NCBI GenBank assembly: GCA_019925095.2
Contig: CM034392.1
Span: 15,324,387 to 15,388,386 of the forward strand
From: Dendrolimus kikuchii
Lineage: Eukaryota > Arthropoda > Insecta > Lepidoptera > Lasiocampidae
Direction of reading: 5' to 3'
DNA length: 64,000 nucleotides
The notes beneath the pieces are model-generated. The model did no database searches. It worked only from the letters and a program-made list of their open reading frames with translations, and was not told where the DNA came from. Shown here in pieces: positions 35,801 to 45,611 of the stretch. Numbering within the stretch: position 1 is the first letter of the stretch; the number at the start of each line of letters is the position of its first letter. A program made the translations under genes and the position numbers.

Positions 35801-36393
35801 TTTAACTTTGTACTACTGTTCTGAGAACATTCTGCTTCAGATTTTTCAAGTATAACATTTGCATTTATAATATTTGTACTATTTTTATGATTATTTATTA
35901 TGACATTATCAGCTTGCTTCTCAGAACTAGGCATGTTGGTTTGGAGGGATGTACACAGTTTATCAGATGTCTTCACCTTGAATGATGGCTCTGGTCTGTA
36001 AGAGCTAACTACTAATGTATGTTTAAAATGGTCTGCAAATTGCCTTTTCTCTTTTTCAATTGATTTTTTTCTAATTATTTTTTCTATCTCCAAATCAACT
36101 TCTTCATCTGTTAATTCTAAGGGAGATGATCTCTGGGAGCAGCTACCATTGGGTACAATGTCAATGGGGGCAGATTTTATAATGCAGCATTCTGCTTTTC
36201 CCAATGGAGATGTACTCACTGCTTCAGCTTCAGCATTCAATACCTCTGCCAGTTCCTCTTTTAGAGTTTTTATTCTTTCTCTTCCTCCAGGGTCAGACTT
36301 TGCATACTCCCTCTTTTTTCTGAACCAGAATATCCCCAACAAAACTGCTATTGATGGGACTGACCACATAAGCAGCTGACGACAAGGTGCCAT
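26811..36393 (-). CDS. AKAP1: A-kinase anchor protein 1, mitochondrial (seven exons, complete)
   Basis: This gene encodes a scaffold of the mitochondrial outer membrane that binds protein kinase A regulatory subunits and mRNA; the Drosophila ortholog is spoonbill/yu. Exons 36393-35578, 35490-35250, 35113-34974, 33810-33633, 31927-31709, 30497-30364 and 26882-26811 join with GT/AG junctions and matching phases to exactly 1,800 bp, giving 599 residues. The N-terminus has a membrane segment at residues 7-24 followed by RKKRE. A low-complexity acidic/Ser-rich middle follows. A KH domain lies at about 298-370 with the loop GKHG (317-320), and a Tudor domain at about 463-520 (CAAPTENNWYRAQV, LVDFGGY). 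The end, FLNRELVERGLAEW, matches the family end VLINRSLVERGLAQW. TDRKH/Papi was considered, but that family has two KH domains and lacks this C-terminal signature. Human AKAP1 is longer in the middle region. Confidence 0.93.
27391..29240 (+). mobile_element. THAP-like repeat element, copy 1 (in AKAP1 last intron)
   Basis: This 1.85-kb stretch is repeated, inverted and with the central 28496-28855 missing, at 42928-44493. Matching text includes both ends (cttcaatggcttcccac at the left, cgcgtttttgatgccgttttt at the right) and the middle ('ttcctgatatcccgaaaacgcagagtg'). It carries a short THAP-like start (27465-27551). It is probably the remains of a DNA transposon; no terminal inverted repeat was recognised, so the limits are those of the shared sequence. 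Confidence 0.65.
27465..27551 (+). pseudogene. THAP-like N-terminal reading frame, copy 1
   Basis: The 28-codon frame starts MPACAIKMCRN and continues KYEMSFNRK before a TAA. A Met-Pro-x-Cys start, a second Cys after four residues and an SF.R. stretch are how THAP zinc fingers of P-element-type transposases and THAP proteins begin. The second metal pair (C..H) is not readable. The same frame with one substitution is in copy 2. Confidence 0.45.
29248..29320 (-). repeat. family D fragment, inverted
   Basis: The minus strand contains 'caaccttgagttgtattctggcattac', as in family D copy 1 (about 10965-11000). It lies directly at the right limit of the THAP-like repeat copy 1. Confidence 0.5.
29911..29950. 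repeat. (AC)n microsatellite
   Basis: About 20 AC units, with two G interruptions, in the last AKAP1 intron. Confidence 0.95.
30142..30237. repeat. exact 48-bp tandem duplication
   Basis: The 48-mer starting AGTGCCCACCAGCTTAAG and ending CCCACAGTA occurs at 30142-30189 and again at 30190-30237 with no difference. It lies 127 bp from the AKAP1 exon 6 donor. Confidence 0.97.
30364..30497 (-). CDS. AKAP1: AKAP1 exon 6: C-terminal subdomain
   Basis: The acceptor is aattgacag and the donor is CCTCAG|gtaaat. It reads VEWSGEALRIMAGLTAGQLL and HAQVAGYDENGVPLVHLYL, matching the human region that ends TSYSPTGLPLIQLW. The exon is strongly GC-rich. Confidence 0.94.
31032..31398. mobile_element. fold-back (MITE-like) element in AKAP1 intron
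   Basis: The left arm 31032-31190 and right arm 31235-31398 are imperfect inverted copies (gtgat...ccgac versus gtcgg...atcac at the ends; aaatcaagattatta versus taataatcttgattt next to the 44-bp spacer). TA dinucleotides adjoin both ends. There is no coding capacity. It has the structure of a non-autonomous fold-back or MITE, and its transcript would form a hairpin in the AKAP1 pre-mRNA if copied in either sense. Confidence 0.75.
31709..31927 (-). CDS. AKAP1: AKAP1 exon 5: Tudor core
   Basis: The acceptor is tttgtcaacag and the donor is AACAATG|gttagt. It has SICAAPTENNWYRAQVIS, KLVDFGGYLTVDNDQLKQIR and SDFMTLPFQATEALL. The aromatic residues W and Y of WYRAQV, and the F and Y of DFGGY, are positioned as in Tudor barrels. 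Confidence 0.95.
31930..33630. other. AKAP1 intron 4, no other gene seen
   Basis: AT-rich intron between exons 5 and 4. A few repeat-like words occur (32310-32480, 'gctgcgccacctactgggtcc ... aaaatcggtccaaccg', in the style of a short element tail). No coding exon or RNA gene is seen. Confidence 0.5.
33633..33810 (-). CDS. AKAP1: AKAP1 exon 4: linker and start of extended Tudor domain
   Basis: The acceptor is gcatgtcag and the donor is GTCAAAG|gtaatt. It reads LQLVESVNNDTIMTCLVSAG, then HFFLQQPLHPTFPSLHAL, closely following the family pattern 'AGHLFVQQHTHPTFHALR'. Third positions are GC-rich, unlike exons 1-3. Confidence 0.93.
34974..35113 (-). CDS. AKAP1: AKAP1 exon 3: end of KH domain
   Basis: The acceptor is tgttttag and the donor is CTTCAA|gtaagt. 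It reads TQSEIEAALEMIKEKFPEKK, the last KH helix, then FSLQEISAELYQRLAPLVPE. Its phases match both neighbours. Confidence 0.92.
35250..35490 (-). CDS. AKAP1: AKAP1 exon 2: KH domain, first half
   Basis: The acceptor is tatgttttag and the donor is GAAG|gtaaca (phase 1). It holds IHQFVISQSLVGLLIGKHGS and FVTQIKAKTGASVYVRRHPE. The GxxG loop GKHG that contacts RNA is intact. Confidence 0.93.
35578..36393 (-). CDS. AKAP1: AKAP1 exon 1 (coding): membrane anchor and linker
   Basis: The ATG at 36393 opens MAPCRQLLMWSVPSIAVLLG, a hydrophobic anchor followed by FRKKREYAK, which suits a mitochondrial outer-membrane signal anchor. Residues 94-113 (LTDEEVDLEIEKIIRKKSIE) can form an amphipathic helix and are a candidate for the PKA regulatory-subunit site; this is inference only. 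The exon is AT-rich in codon choice. The donor is GAG|gtaaat. A possible 3' splice site (ttttgttttag, exon resuming at 36419) suggests a spliced 5' UTR. Confidence 0.9.
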
Positions 36394-38380
36394 TGTAATA
36401 AGCCACTTTTATATTTAATCTAAAACAAAAGAAACTTAAAATTCACAACAAAACTTTTGAAACTCCTACTGATATGCAGCCTATCTATAATAATGTAATA
36501 CAAAAGGATTTTTATCTATAGTGTAGTAAGACTTTAAATAACAATTTCCAATTCATTTTCAATTTTTAAACAGCTGTTTTATTCCTTTGGATTTGAAGCA
36601 GTAACAATTAATTAGTTACAAAAACAAGAATGAGACACATATTTTGGATCTATTTCTATTCATTCATTTTAACTGATAAAAGCAGTTTGTAAGACTATTG
36701 AAAACCATTACTCTTGATTTGTCTAAAAGTGTCATTAAGTGAAAGTCTTTTAACAATTAATTGGCCAACAATATTTTTATTTCTTAATAGATTTCAAATG
36801 AGGAAGCAATAAACTGTTTATAAAATATACTTATATTAAAATTTACAAAATCTCATATGTATATACTTATTTATTTCTACATTTCATAAAAAAAATATTT
36901 AAACAAACAGTATCTATAATAGACATACCAAGCTTTATTCTTAAATTTTTTATCTATATTTTATCAAAACCATGCCATAGTACTATGGAATGACAACAAA
37001 CAACTGGGCTTAACAACAAATGTGATAATTTTAAAGATAAGAAACTGACATACTTACTACTTGATATCCCATTTTATATTAGCAAAGTAGATCACACATG
37101 AAAGCTTTATCAACTTTTAACTCTACTATTTTATGCCAAGCGTAAATAGGTTATTGTCCCGCGTGTTTATTTACTGTGCTTAGTACCTGGCGCAAGGAAC
37201 TAAAAATAGTCCATAAAAATATAGTGCTCCACCAGAACCAGGTTGCAAAAGCGTGAAATGAATAGGTTATGTACTAAATATAAGAGGAAAGCATGGTCCA
37301 CGAAGGCTGCCTGCTTAAATTTTATAATTACTGTCGCTTTGAAAGTAACTGCAGGAAGAATATATTCCGGAGCAAGGCTAATAATAACCGACTCCTTAAT
37401 CACGTAATGTGAAACTGATTTTTCGGATCACAAGGTAATAATATGTTGTCCGGTGAGGGTCACGAGCGATATGTGGAAACCTTCAAAAGCAACACGTAAG
37501 CAAATGCGGATCGTAAATGAAAGGTTACGCAATTACAGTGGTGTCAATAAAGTAGCAGAATGGATTTAGTACATACTATACAAAGTACACTGAGATATTT
37601 ATATCCTTAGATAAACCTAATTATAATATTAAAATGACCGACTATTCTGCGACATTATTGTATCCATGATCCAAATGTGGAACTCGCGGCCGGCTAACTC
37701 TTAATAAGGTACTTACTTTGATATACAACAGAAATTTGTTCCACTTTTATGCGAGCATAAGAATTTTAATAAACAATATGAGTTAAAAGGATAATATACT
37801 ACTGAATTTCACTAAATTATATCCAACAATCCACGTGCTCACAATGTTTTCTAAGCACAACAAATTCAATATGGCGGACCAAAAAAAAAATGGCAACATT
37901 TTAAAACTTTTTGGTTAAAGTACCATAAAGAATATTTTTACATTTTCGATGTATGGCGTAAAGCCTGCATAACTCTCGAATAGAATTCTCACGAGAACTT
38001 CTCGCGTTCTCAGCTACATCGTACTCGCAAACATGATCGTTAAATTACAAGAAGGCATTCACATTCTGTTTCTCGCAAGAATGTGGAGAAAACAGCCTAA
38101 AAGTCCGCTGCGCAATGCAAGACCGTGAATGTTGTTAGAGCCTGCATTGCGTCCGGCGACGTCGAATATAATTCCTTTTGAGTCCTGCAAGCTCCGGCCA
38201 TGACAGGTCTTAAAGTTTCACCATTTTGTGTTACAGTTTCAACACTTATTTGAATTTGGTTCATAAAGTAGCTAGAAAATGTATAGTTTTAATAATAAAA
38301 TATTTAATTTATCATTTACTGATTTTACAACTCGACCTAAATGTCTAGAAAATGAACCATTTTTTTTGCCTTCTGGGAAT
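36394..38380. other. region upstream of AKAP1, probable 5' UTR/promoter
   Basis: The sequence before the AKAP1 ATG is AT-rich. A candidate 3' splice site lies at 36420, so the transcription start could be far away. 'aatatggcggacc' near 37870 and a less AT-rich patch at 37140-37700 are possible promoter neighbourhoods, but no TATA or initiator stands out. A repeat-like patch at 37990-38170 shares wording ('ccgtgaatgttgttagagcctgcatt') with 46095-46170. Confidence 0.4.
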
Positions 38381-39700
38381 ATAGTATTTTATCTGTAGTC
38401 AAGGTCGGTTAATTTTAAACTAGAGTTTTTGGCGGGAACTGTAAGGGGACGTTGTGCTGTGTAGTTTTATTTTCTAAAAATATGTAAAATTACTCTAAAA
38501 TGAACAATAGTTGTAGGATGTTGATAGTTTTTGAGTAGTCATTATATATTTTTGTGAGAAATGTGAAGTGTATAGTCAAATGAGGCCCTTCGAATTTTCA
38601 AAAGAACTCCGTTGAATGACGTTAGTTGCTATACAAAGACTTATATGTCAGAATTATCTGTATGGACTAAAGATCTCTTTCCCTACTTTTGAGGTGAATT
38701 CTACTACTGCTCATAAATAAAGGGTATTTATGCCTGTTATTTTAGTTCTAATGTTGATCCAAGTCTAAAATCGGCTAAAAGAAGATTATTATCTGGCATA
38801 AATGTCTTGAAACAGAAACTTTATTTTTCTTTTCTATTACCAACATTTCTATCTAGTCTGTGACTCTGCTTTGACATATGATGTAAACAAAGGTACCGAT
38901 GCTATTTATATTTCTTTTGTTTCATATTATTAGTGATTGTAATACGCGAAAAGTGTAAAAAAATGAATAAAACTGTTCTAAATTCAAGAAGAAAAATGAC
39001 ATAAACTTTACAGACGATATCTTGTGGAATATGAAGCAAGAAGTATTCTTTCGAACCTCGACGATGTTTGCTAAAGAACCACTGATATGTTTGATTATGA
39101 TATATTTAAATTTATATTGTTGTTTTTAGTTCAACCGTAGATTACTTGAAAATAAATCGTTATTTTGGAACTCTCGTATAAGATATATGTAAACTATACT
39201 ATACTTGAACTATAATGTCATTGTCCAATGACCAAATAGGTTGTTTATTTTTGGTTTTTGTTTGTACTGGGGCCACATCTGGAAGACTTTTATCGCAATA
39301 TGAGATCGATTAACATAAATATACGGATATACGATATGGTTTTAATAAATTTATGTAATGATTTCTTTTACTTTGAATTTTGGTCCAATTACATTCTATG
39401 AAGATTCAAATTGATTATGATTTTCTGTCATTATAGTAAGCAGCTGAGCGAGCATTTCGAGACATCGCTAAAAACGACTGGAAAAAATAGTACCAACTTA
39501 CTCTGTATGAGTGATTAGTTCTAAATTGAGGATGACCATAGCAGTACTTCTGAATCCGACCGAGTCCGACAAAGATGATGTTGCGACCAGCTCTAATCAA
39601 GACATGGATGTAGTAGTAGTTAGCGAGATAGAATATTGAAATGACGTTTTATTGAAAAAAAGTATAATTAAATAATATTATCAACTTGTATTTCTGGAAA
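38380..39700 (+). mobile_element. family A element, copy 1
   Basis: Text from 'ggcgggaactg...gctgtgtagttttattttctaaaaatatg' through 'gtaaacaaaggtaccgatgc' to 'gacatggatgtagtagtag' is shared with 51713-52770 and, in part, with 48270-48600 (inverted), 62310-62690 and 4480-4560. Near its end a frame reads [17 protein letters not shown] second partial copy of its left half seems to follow at 39830-40080. The class is unknown. Confidence 0.55.
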
Positions 39701-40689
39701 TTTTTAATTAATAATAAAATGAACATATGCTTGAACGTCAAGTAACATTAAAATAAAGGCCTTTGGATAGTATTTTTGTAAACTTTGTGTATAACCTTAC
39801 TATAACGTCGAAAATATGTTTTATTTTCTTTTAGTAATATTCTATCCTATCTGTAGTAAAGGTCAGTGAATTATAACAAAGCGAATTCATCTATGTTGTT
39901 TTATTTTTAAAGCTGATCAAAGTCTAAAATCCAGTAAAAATAATACGGGTACAACAATGCTTTATAGTTTACCAAGGACATCCAGCGGAACTTAAAGCAA
40001 AAATCTTTTCGTTGTATTTTGACGATATTTACCAAAGAACAGCAGACATAGCGGGTTTATAAGGGTTTGTTTTGTTATTTTAATTATCGGAACATTTTAA
40101 AGCTCTTGCTTACAAAATTATAGTATTCTTTTTAAAATAAACATCCTAGATTATATTGAAAAATACACACAAGTCATAAATGAAGCAACCTGGTCTTTCC
40201 ACGAGTTTTGACATAGTACCTCCTCTGGGATAACGTTACAGATATAGGCCCTTTCACGCCAATGTGGCGATGAGTTTAATTCGATATTTTTGATCTAATG
40301 GGGATTGTTCACTTTTTTTCAATTTAGCTATTTGAAAAACCATTTCGAGGAATAGTCTTCCTAATCATTTCTGTCTAGTTAAAATTCAAAAAAACGTACA
40401 ATCCCCTTGTATTTTGAAAGAAATGTGTTTGACCTTTGTTTGACCTTACTAAATCCTATGACGTCATTAGCATCTGGTGAAATGCATATGAATACCGTAG
40501 CCATTCAGTTTTAAAACACAAAACGACCGACATTTTCCTTTTTATGTCATTGTTATGTCATACAAAATAACATAAACAAACATTTCATTCGACGTATTCC
40601 AGAATAAAATTATGTAAATTAGCTCTTCAGACCAATATTTAGCAAATATCTGTATACTAGATACTTAAATATGATCTTAAACTAAAAGT

Positions 40690-41290
40690 CAGAGAAAAGT
40701 GCATTATGTAAACGAGCGTTTTCGTAAACTGCGGTTGGAACGATGCCGAAACCTTTTCAAGAGATACGATCCAAAAGTAACCTGTTTACCAATAAGAAGA
40801 TCATCATAGTGGAAGAAAAGTTTAATACGGTAATACGCCTTACGCCAGAAGTTAATGCGTTCAGCCTTCTGTACACAATGTCCACCACATTCATCATCAG
40901 GAAGTGTAATGGTTTGATGAGGTGTTTCCTACGAGGAGGTCACTTCAAGGCGCAACATTTCCAAAATCACATATAGGAAGCAACGATTTAACCATTAAGT
41001 GATACTCTATTCCCTGGATAGCAGTGGATTTTCCAACAGGACTCTGCACCCTCCCATAAAGCTAAGTCTATCTAAAATTGGTTGCAAACCAATTTGCTGG
41101 GCTTTGTTCGGAGCGAAGATTGGCCATTGTTGAACTCTGACTTGAATTCTTTGGACTATTCTTTATAAACTATATTAGAGCTAATGGCATATAGAAAATT
41201 TACTAGAACCTGAATTTATCTCAAGCGAGCCCATACCAATAAATCAAAAATTATGCCTATTGAAATGATTTGAACCACCACAGAAGAATG
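40690..41290 (+). pseudogene. mariner-like transposase remnant (catalytic region)
   Basis: Frames on the plus strand give FTNKKIIIVEEKFN, then SSGSVMV followed by two stops and GVSYEEVTS, then WIFQQDSAPSHKAKSI and NWLQTNLLGFVRSEDWPLL ... NSLDYS. This is the DDE region of a Tc1/mariner-superfamily transposase, including the second catalytic Asp in QQDSAPSHKA and the D-x-N-x-L-D-Y block. Stops and frameshifts show that it is dead. Confidence 0.8.
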
Positions 41291-41299
41291 GCCCACACC

Positions 41300-42925
41300 T
41301 TTAAAGCTTATTAATTAATTAATTGAAAACAAGGATGGCTATTTTGAATAATTTAATTTTATATATACATAAATCTAGATGTTAGTAGTTAGAATTCATG
41401 TAAACAATTATTAATATTTAACATTCCTCCATAAAATATTTCAGTTTTATTTTGTCTGAAGACTTATGAACATACATAGAAGGTAATAAATATATAGCTT
41501 AAGAGTTCACATTAAGAGTTATAAGAATTCGATGATTTTCTATACTGAATACAAACTATTGAGTTATAAATATGTGAGTGCCATATATTTATATATGAAT
41601 TGATTGATATATCTTTTGACTTGTTATTTTGTAAGATGAAATATTAAATAACTTTTAGCAGTTAAACTTGTTTATTTACTTAAAACACTTATTAATAATA
41701 ATTTAGGACATATAATCTTTTCAGAAATGTTCGGTTTTATCCATTTCTTTTTTCTGCAGGCTAGTATTTGGTATTTTCTAATGCTCGAATGATGAGTATT
41801 TGGTATTTTCTCTATGTTTTTAAAATTTTCATGTAAACTGCAGCGCATAACTCATATAAAGTTCTATGTTCAAGCATAACCCTTGCTTGTACAGAAAAGT
41901 TGTTGTTGCTAGTTCTTTCCGGATGACCTGAAAAAACAATTGATATAAATTGTCTGTTTAATTATTTGCATAGTCATTATTTCACTCATAAATCTACATA
42001 TTAGTAATTATGTTACACATCAAGATTATTAAGATATATAAGATATTATTAACAGATTTACAATGAATAAGGCGTTTGTCACAAATCTTCATATTCCATG
42101 AAATTCTTCAAGCTTTAGAAGATGTGCTCGATTAGTCACTTTTTAAGCTGTATGTGTAAGTGAATATATTTAAAACTACTAGAGAGTTTAATATTTTCTG
42201 GTAAGTTGTTGTATATGGTCAGACCTATAAGATACCTTAGAAATCAAACACACTATACAATGGTCCGGACAGTGGTGCAATCCTATGTCTGTTCCTTTAT
42301 TTGTATGTATTTATATGAGATACTTTACTTGTATTATAAATTAATAAGAAAGTAATACAGGATGTTAGTTATTTGATTGTACCATATTATCCAATAAGTA
42401 ATTAATATTATATTAATCGTTTTCTAATAATCGGTCAGTTTCTAATTAATTAGTGACATTTTTGAATAAAACAGGTGCACATTTTAGACGAATTTCGACT
42501 CCAACACAAAATATACATCTATCAGTTAAATAAGTAATTAATATTACTGGTTTTATTACATGGATGAAATTTATAGACAGTAATAGTAATAAAATACACA
42601 AGTTCTAAAAGGAAGTAGCGGCGTCTGATGAAATCTTGATATGGACGAACAGGATGAATTTAGACATGTTCGCAAAACTACTTACATCAGGATTTTATCT
42701 CTTATTTCTCCAATATTATGTACTGGAAGCTATGTACTCTAATAACATTACATTGTCAAATTTAGGTAGGTTTTGCGAATCAGCTTTTACAAAGTCTACA
42801 CTCGTATGCGAAGATCCGGCCATGTTGACAAAGAAAATATTTCATATATTTTCAATAATAAAACCATTGAGTTATAACATGTCTAGAGAGAGCATTGCTA
42901 ACAAACAACACCGGCAAAAACGGCA
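41300..42925. other. intergenic stretch, no gene supported
   Basis: AT-rich sequence. A reading frame from about 42636 runs into the THAP-like repeat and ends at 43007; its first 85 codons match nothing I know and its last 38 are repeat sequence. I do not treat it as a gene. Confidence 0.45.
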
Positions 42926-43301
42926 TCAAAAACGCGAAGCGTTGCTAAATTCACTCTGCGTTTTCGGGATATCAGGAAAAAAATATTACCCCATTTTTTA
43001 TAATTAAATATTTTTTTATGTAAGTGAAAAGTTTAAATGATCGTTATGATTTAATCGCTTTAAGTGATATAATTTAATATTACTCAGAGGTTTTAGTTTT
43101 TTTTTAAATAAAGTATTAGCAACAAAAGTTGTGTGTCTTGGAACGAACCATAAAAAAATACATGCACAAATGAATTCATAACACATTTTAGCACATGTAG
43201 TAATTTTAATTCGCAATAAACTGCTTGTACAGATAATTAGTACATATTTCTAAGTCTGTTAATACCAATACTAATGTAATAATTCTAAAAAAACTATATA
43301 A

Positions 43302-43304
<3 letters not shown>

Positions 43305-43354
<50 letters not shown>

Positions 43355-43355
43355 C

Positions 43356-43402
<47 letters not shown>
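43305..43402. repeat. (TA)n microsatellite with CATA interruptions
   Basis: About 100 bases of TA repeats with several C interruptions, at the place where the THAP-like copy 2 lacks sequence present in copy 1. Confidence 0.95.
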
Positions 43403-43406
<4 letters not shown>

Positions 43407-44338
43407 TAAATTATTTCTTTATTAGGAATTAATGGAGATGCAGCTAACAGAATATAGACAAAATTTAATATCTTACTTATGACAATAAAGAGTTATCTAT
43501 AATATTACTAGCGGCCCGGAGCGGATTCACCCGCGGTCTGTCCCGTTCCCGTGATATAAAGCGTTATGTTATATAGCCTATGACACTCCCTGTTAACGTA
43601 GCTTTCCAACAATAAAAGAATTTTTAAAATCGGTTTAGTAGATCCTGAGATTATCCCCTACAACGTCACAAACTTACAAACTTTACCTCTTTATAATATT
43701 AGTACAGATAACTCCGACCGAATCATCTGCTTTAAACGATATTCAGTTTTTTTTACATCCTCTTTGACGATATTTGCAGCACGCATTCTGTCAATTTCTA
43801 TGTCAAACGTCATAAGGTTACATTGAAAAGTTTATATTGTCCAAAGCGCTAAGGTTAGATTAGAAATAATTTTATATGGTGGTTAAGTATTCTTAAATTT
43901 TGTAATTATCCTTCACACAACTTACATCTTATCGTTCACGATCATATATAAATATTTCAGGTACTTTATTTCAATACAACTGTGCCGTTGATAAGAAAAT
44001 ATAAAAAACATAGTGCAAAAATAATTCCGAAAATGATTCAAAATATTTTCTTTCAAAATCCATCTCTTTGTCCAAAAATATGCTACAATCGGATCCGTAG
44101 GAAGTCTAAAACGTAATATAAACTAGTTTAAGAAAACCGGATACACAAATATTACATGTCTGTTTTCTATAGATTTTTTCAATTATTCATATTTCATAAA
44201 TAAAAAAAAATCGTAACAAAAGTCCCCAAATTTTGGAAATAAGTCACACTTGTCACCTGACAACATCAATCAATTCGATAACCTTGAAAATGTCGAAATT
44301 AAATTTCACGTTTTTACAAAGAAATCATGAGAAAAGTG

Positions 44339-44425
44339 TTAAGTTTTCCGATTAAATGACATCTCATACTTATCCTTTCCCGTTGTAAAATAGTTCCGAC
44401 ACATTTTAATAGCGCAGGCCGGCAT
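44339..44425 (-). pseudogene. THAP-like N-terminal reading frame, copy 2
   Basis: It reads MPACAIKMCRNYFTTGKDKY then EMSFNRK and a stop, one residue different from copy 1. It could be read further upstream as part of a longer frame, but the Met-Pro start fits the THAP pattern. It is a remnant. Confidence 0.45.
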
Positions 44426-45227
44426 AATTATTTTTTTTGCGAGAGCTCTAACCAGTAAAGTAATCGAAACGACACTAACAGGCGTGGGAAGCCATTGAAG
44501 CCAGTGCACCAATTTTGGTGCACTGTTTTTGGGCCGTTTTTGTGCAATTGATGCGTGATCTAGACGTTTATATGATCTAAGAATAAAACACTTCACTTTT
44601 TTGTCGCATGATTCCAAAATTATTTTCTAAGGACGAAATGAATTGTAATTAATAATATTAGCATTCAGAAATGTCGCATTAACCGCTGATCTGAATCCGA
44701 TATACCCAATGTTGCCAGGTTGCTAATAGTGAAATCACTAAAATTTTGAATTTTTGTAGATAGACACACGTGTGTATATGAAACTAACTCCCAATGCATT
44801 GACTGAAAAAAGGCTTTATCGAACGTCGCAATGATTTTTGAAGTTAAAATCTTCTGTGGGCACTTTTGGGGTGGGGAAAATGCACTGAATTCCCGTGACC
44901 GTCACTCTGAGATACTAAGTTTTTACCTCTGAAGTGCCGTCCCAACATTTGAGAGATTTTTAAGTCTTACTAACGACACCCCCCTCCCCCCTCCTCCCCT
45001 CAATTGAAACTGACAATACAACCTTTTTATTCTAACTGTATTGACAACATCATTGGATAATGAATCATGTATAGGCCAGAGATTAAAAATGATAACCTAA
45101 ATGTGATACCAAATCAAAGTATTTTAATGGTCGAATGTTTTAATTGCGAAAAGAATACTTTATTACAAATAAAGAAAGTAATGTCATTGCGATGTCTAAT
45201 AGAATTTTTGCCTGGTAATCAATGAAT

Positions 45228-45599
45228 TACAATATTACTTCGTAATACCGAAGTAAGAAAGAGAGTTGGTCTGAAAGAGAGTGTCGAGGTGAAGGTAAGG
45301 AAAGGAATGCTCCGGTGGTTCGGCCATGTAGCAAGAATGCATGATGAAAAAATGAGTAAACAGATATACAATGCAAAAGTGGATGGATGCAGAAGTCGTG
45401 GAAGGCCACGACACACCTTCCATTACCAAATTGATCGTGTACTAGCAGAAGGTGATGTCAGGAGCCTTAAGAACAGACGAGCGTGCATGACAAGAACTAT
45501 GAATGTCAAAGAAGCGAGTGAGGTGTGTAAGAATAAGCCGAAATGGCGCTCTGTTGTTCGTGCCTACCTCGCAAGGGAACTGGCGTGAAGCTATGTATG
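45228..45599 (+). mobile_element. RTE-type retrotransposon 3' end with perfect 12-bp target duplication
   Basis: A 372-bp, 5'-truncated insertion. Its open end (45241-45588) reads MLRWFGHVARMHDEK, CRSRGRPRHTF, IDRVLAEGDVRSL and WRSVVRAYLARELA before TGA, the post-RT C-terminus of an RTE-like element. The tail is ctatgtatg. The identical 12-mer TAATCAATGAAT lies at 45216-45227 and 45600-45611. The frame is uninterrupted, which suggests a recent insertion. It belongs to the same family as the 61-bp insert at 20307. Confidence 0.85.
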
Positions 45600-45611
45600 T
45601 AATCAATGAAT

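Larger units (their letters stand above)
42928..44493 (-). mobile_element. THAP-like repeat element, copy 2 (inverted)
   Basis: Inverted relative to copy 1 at 27391-29240; nearly every sentence of sequence can be matched ('gtgtgtcttggaacgaaccata', 'gcatctccattaattcc' reversed, 'ctttgacgatatttgcagcacgc' reversed). A (TA)n run at 43305-43402 replaces about 360 bp of copy 1. The THAP-like frame lies at 44425-44339. At its outer end is a perfect short palindrome (44502-44525). Confidence 0.65.

Noticed and set aside
26811..36393. First reading of the minus-strand gene as Tudor-KH protein Papi/TDRKH
   Set aside because: Only one KH domain is present, and the regions around the Tudor domain and the C-terminus follow AKAP1, not TDRKH.
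42636..43007. 123-codon plus-strand frame
   Set aside because: The last third is antisense THAP-like repeat sequence and the first part matches no family I know; codon use is AT-rich chance-like.
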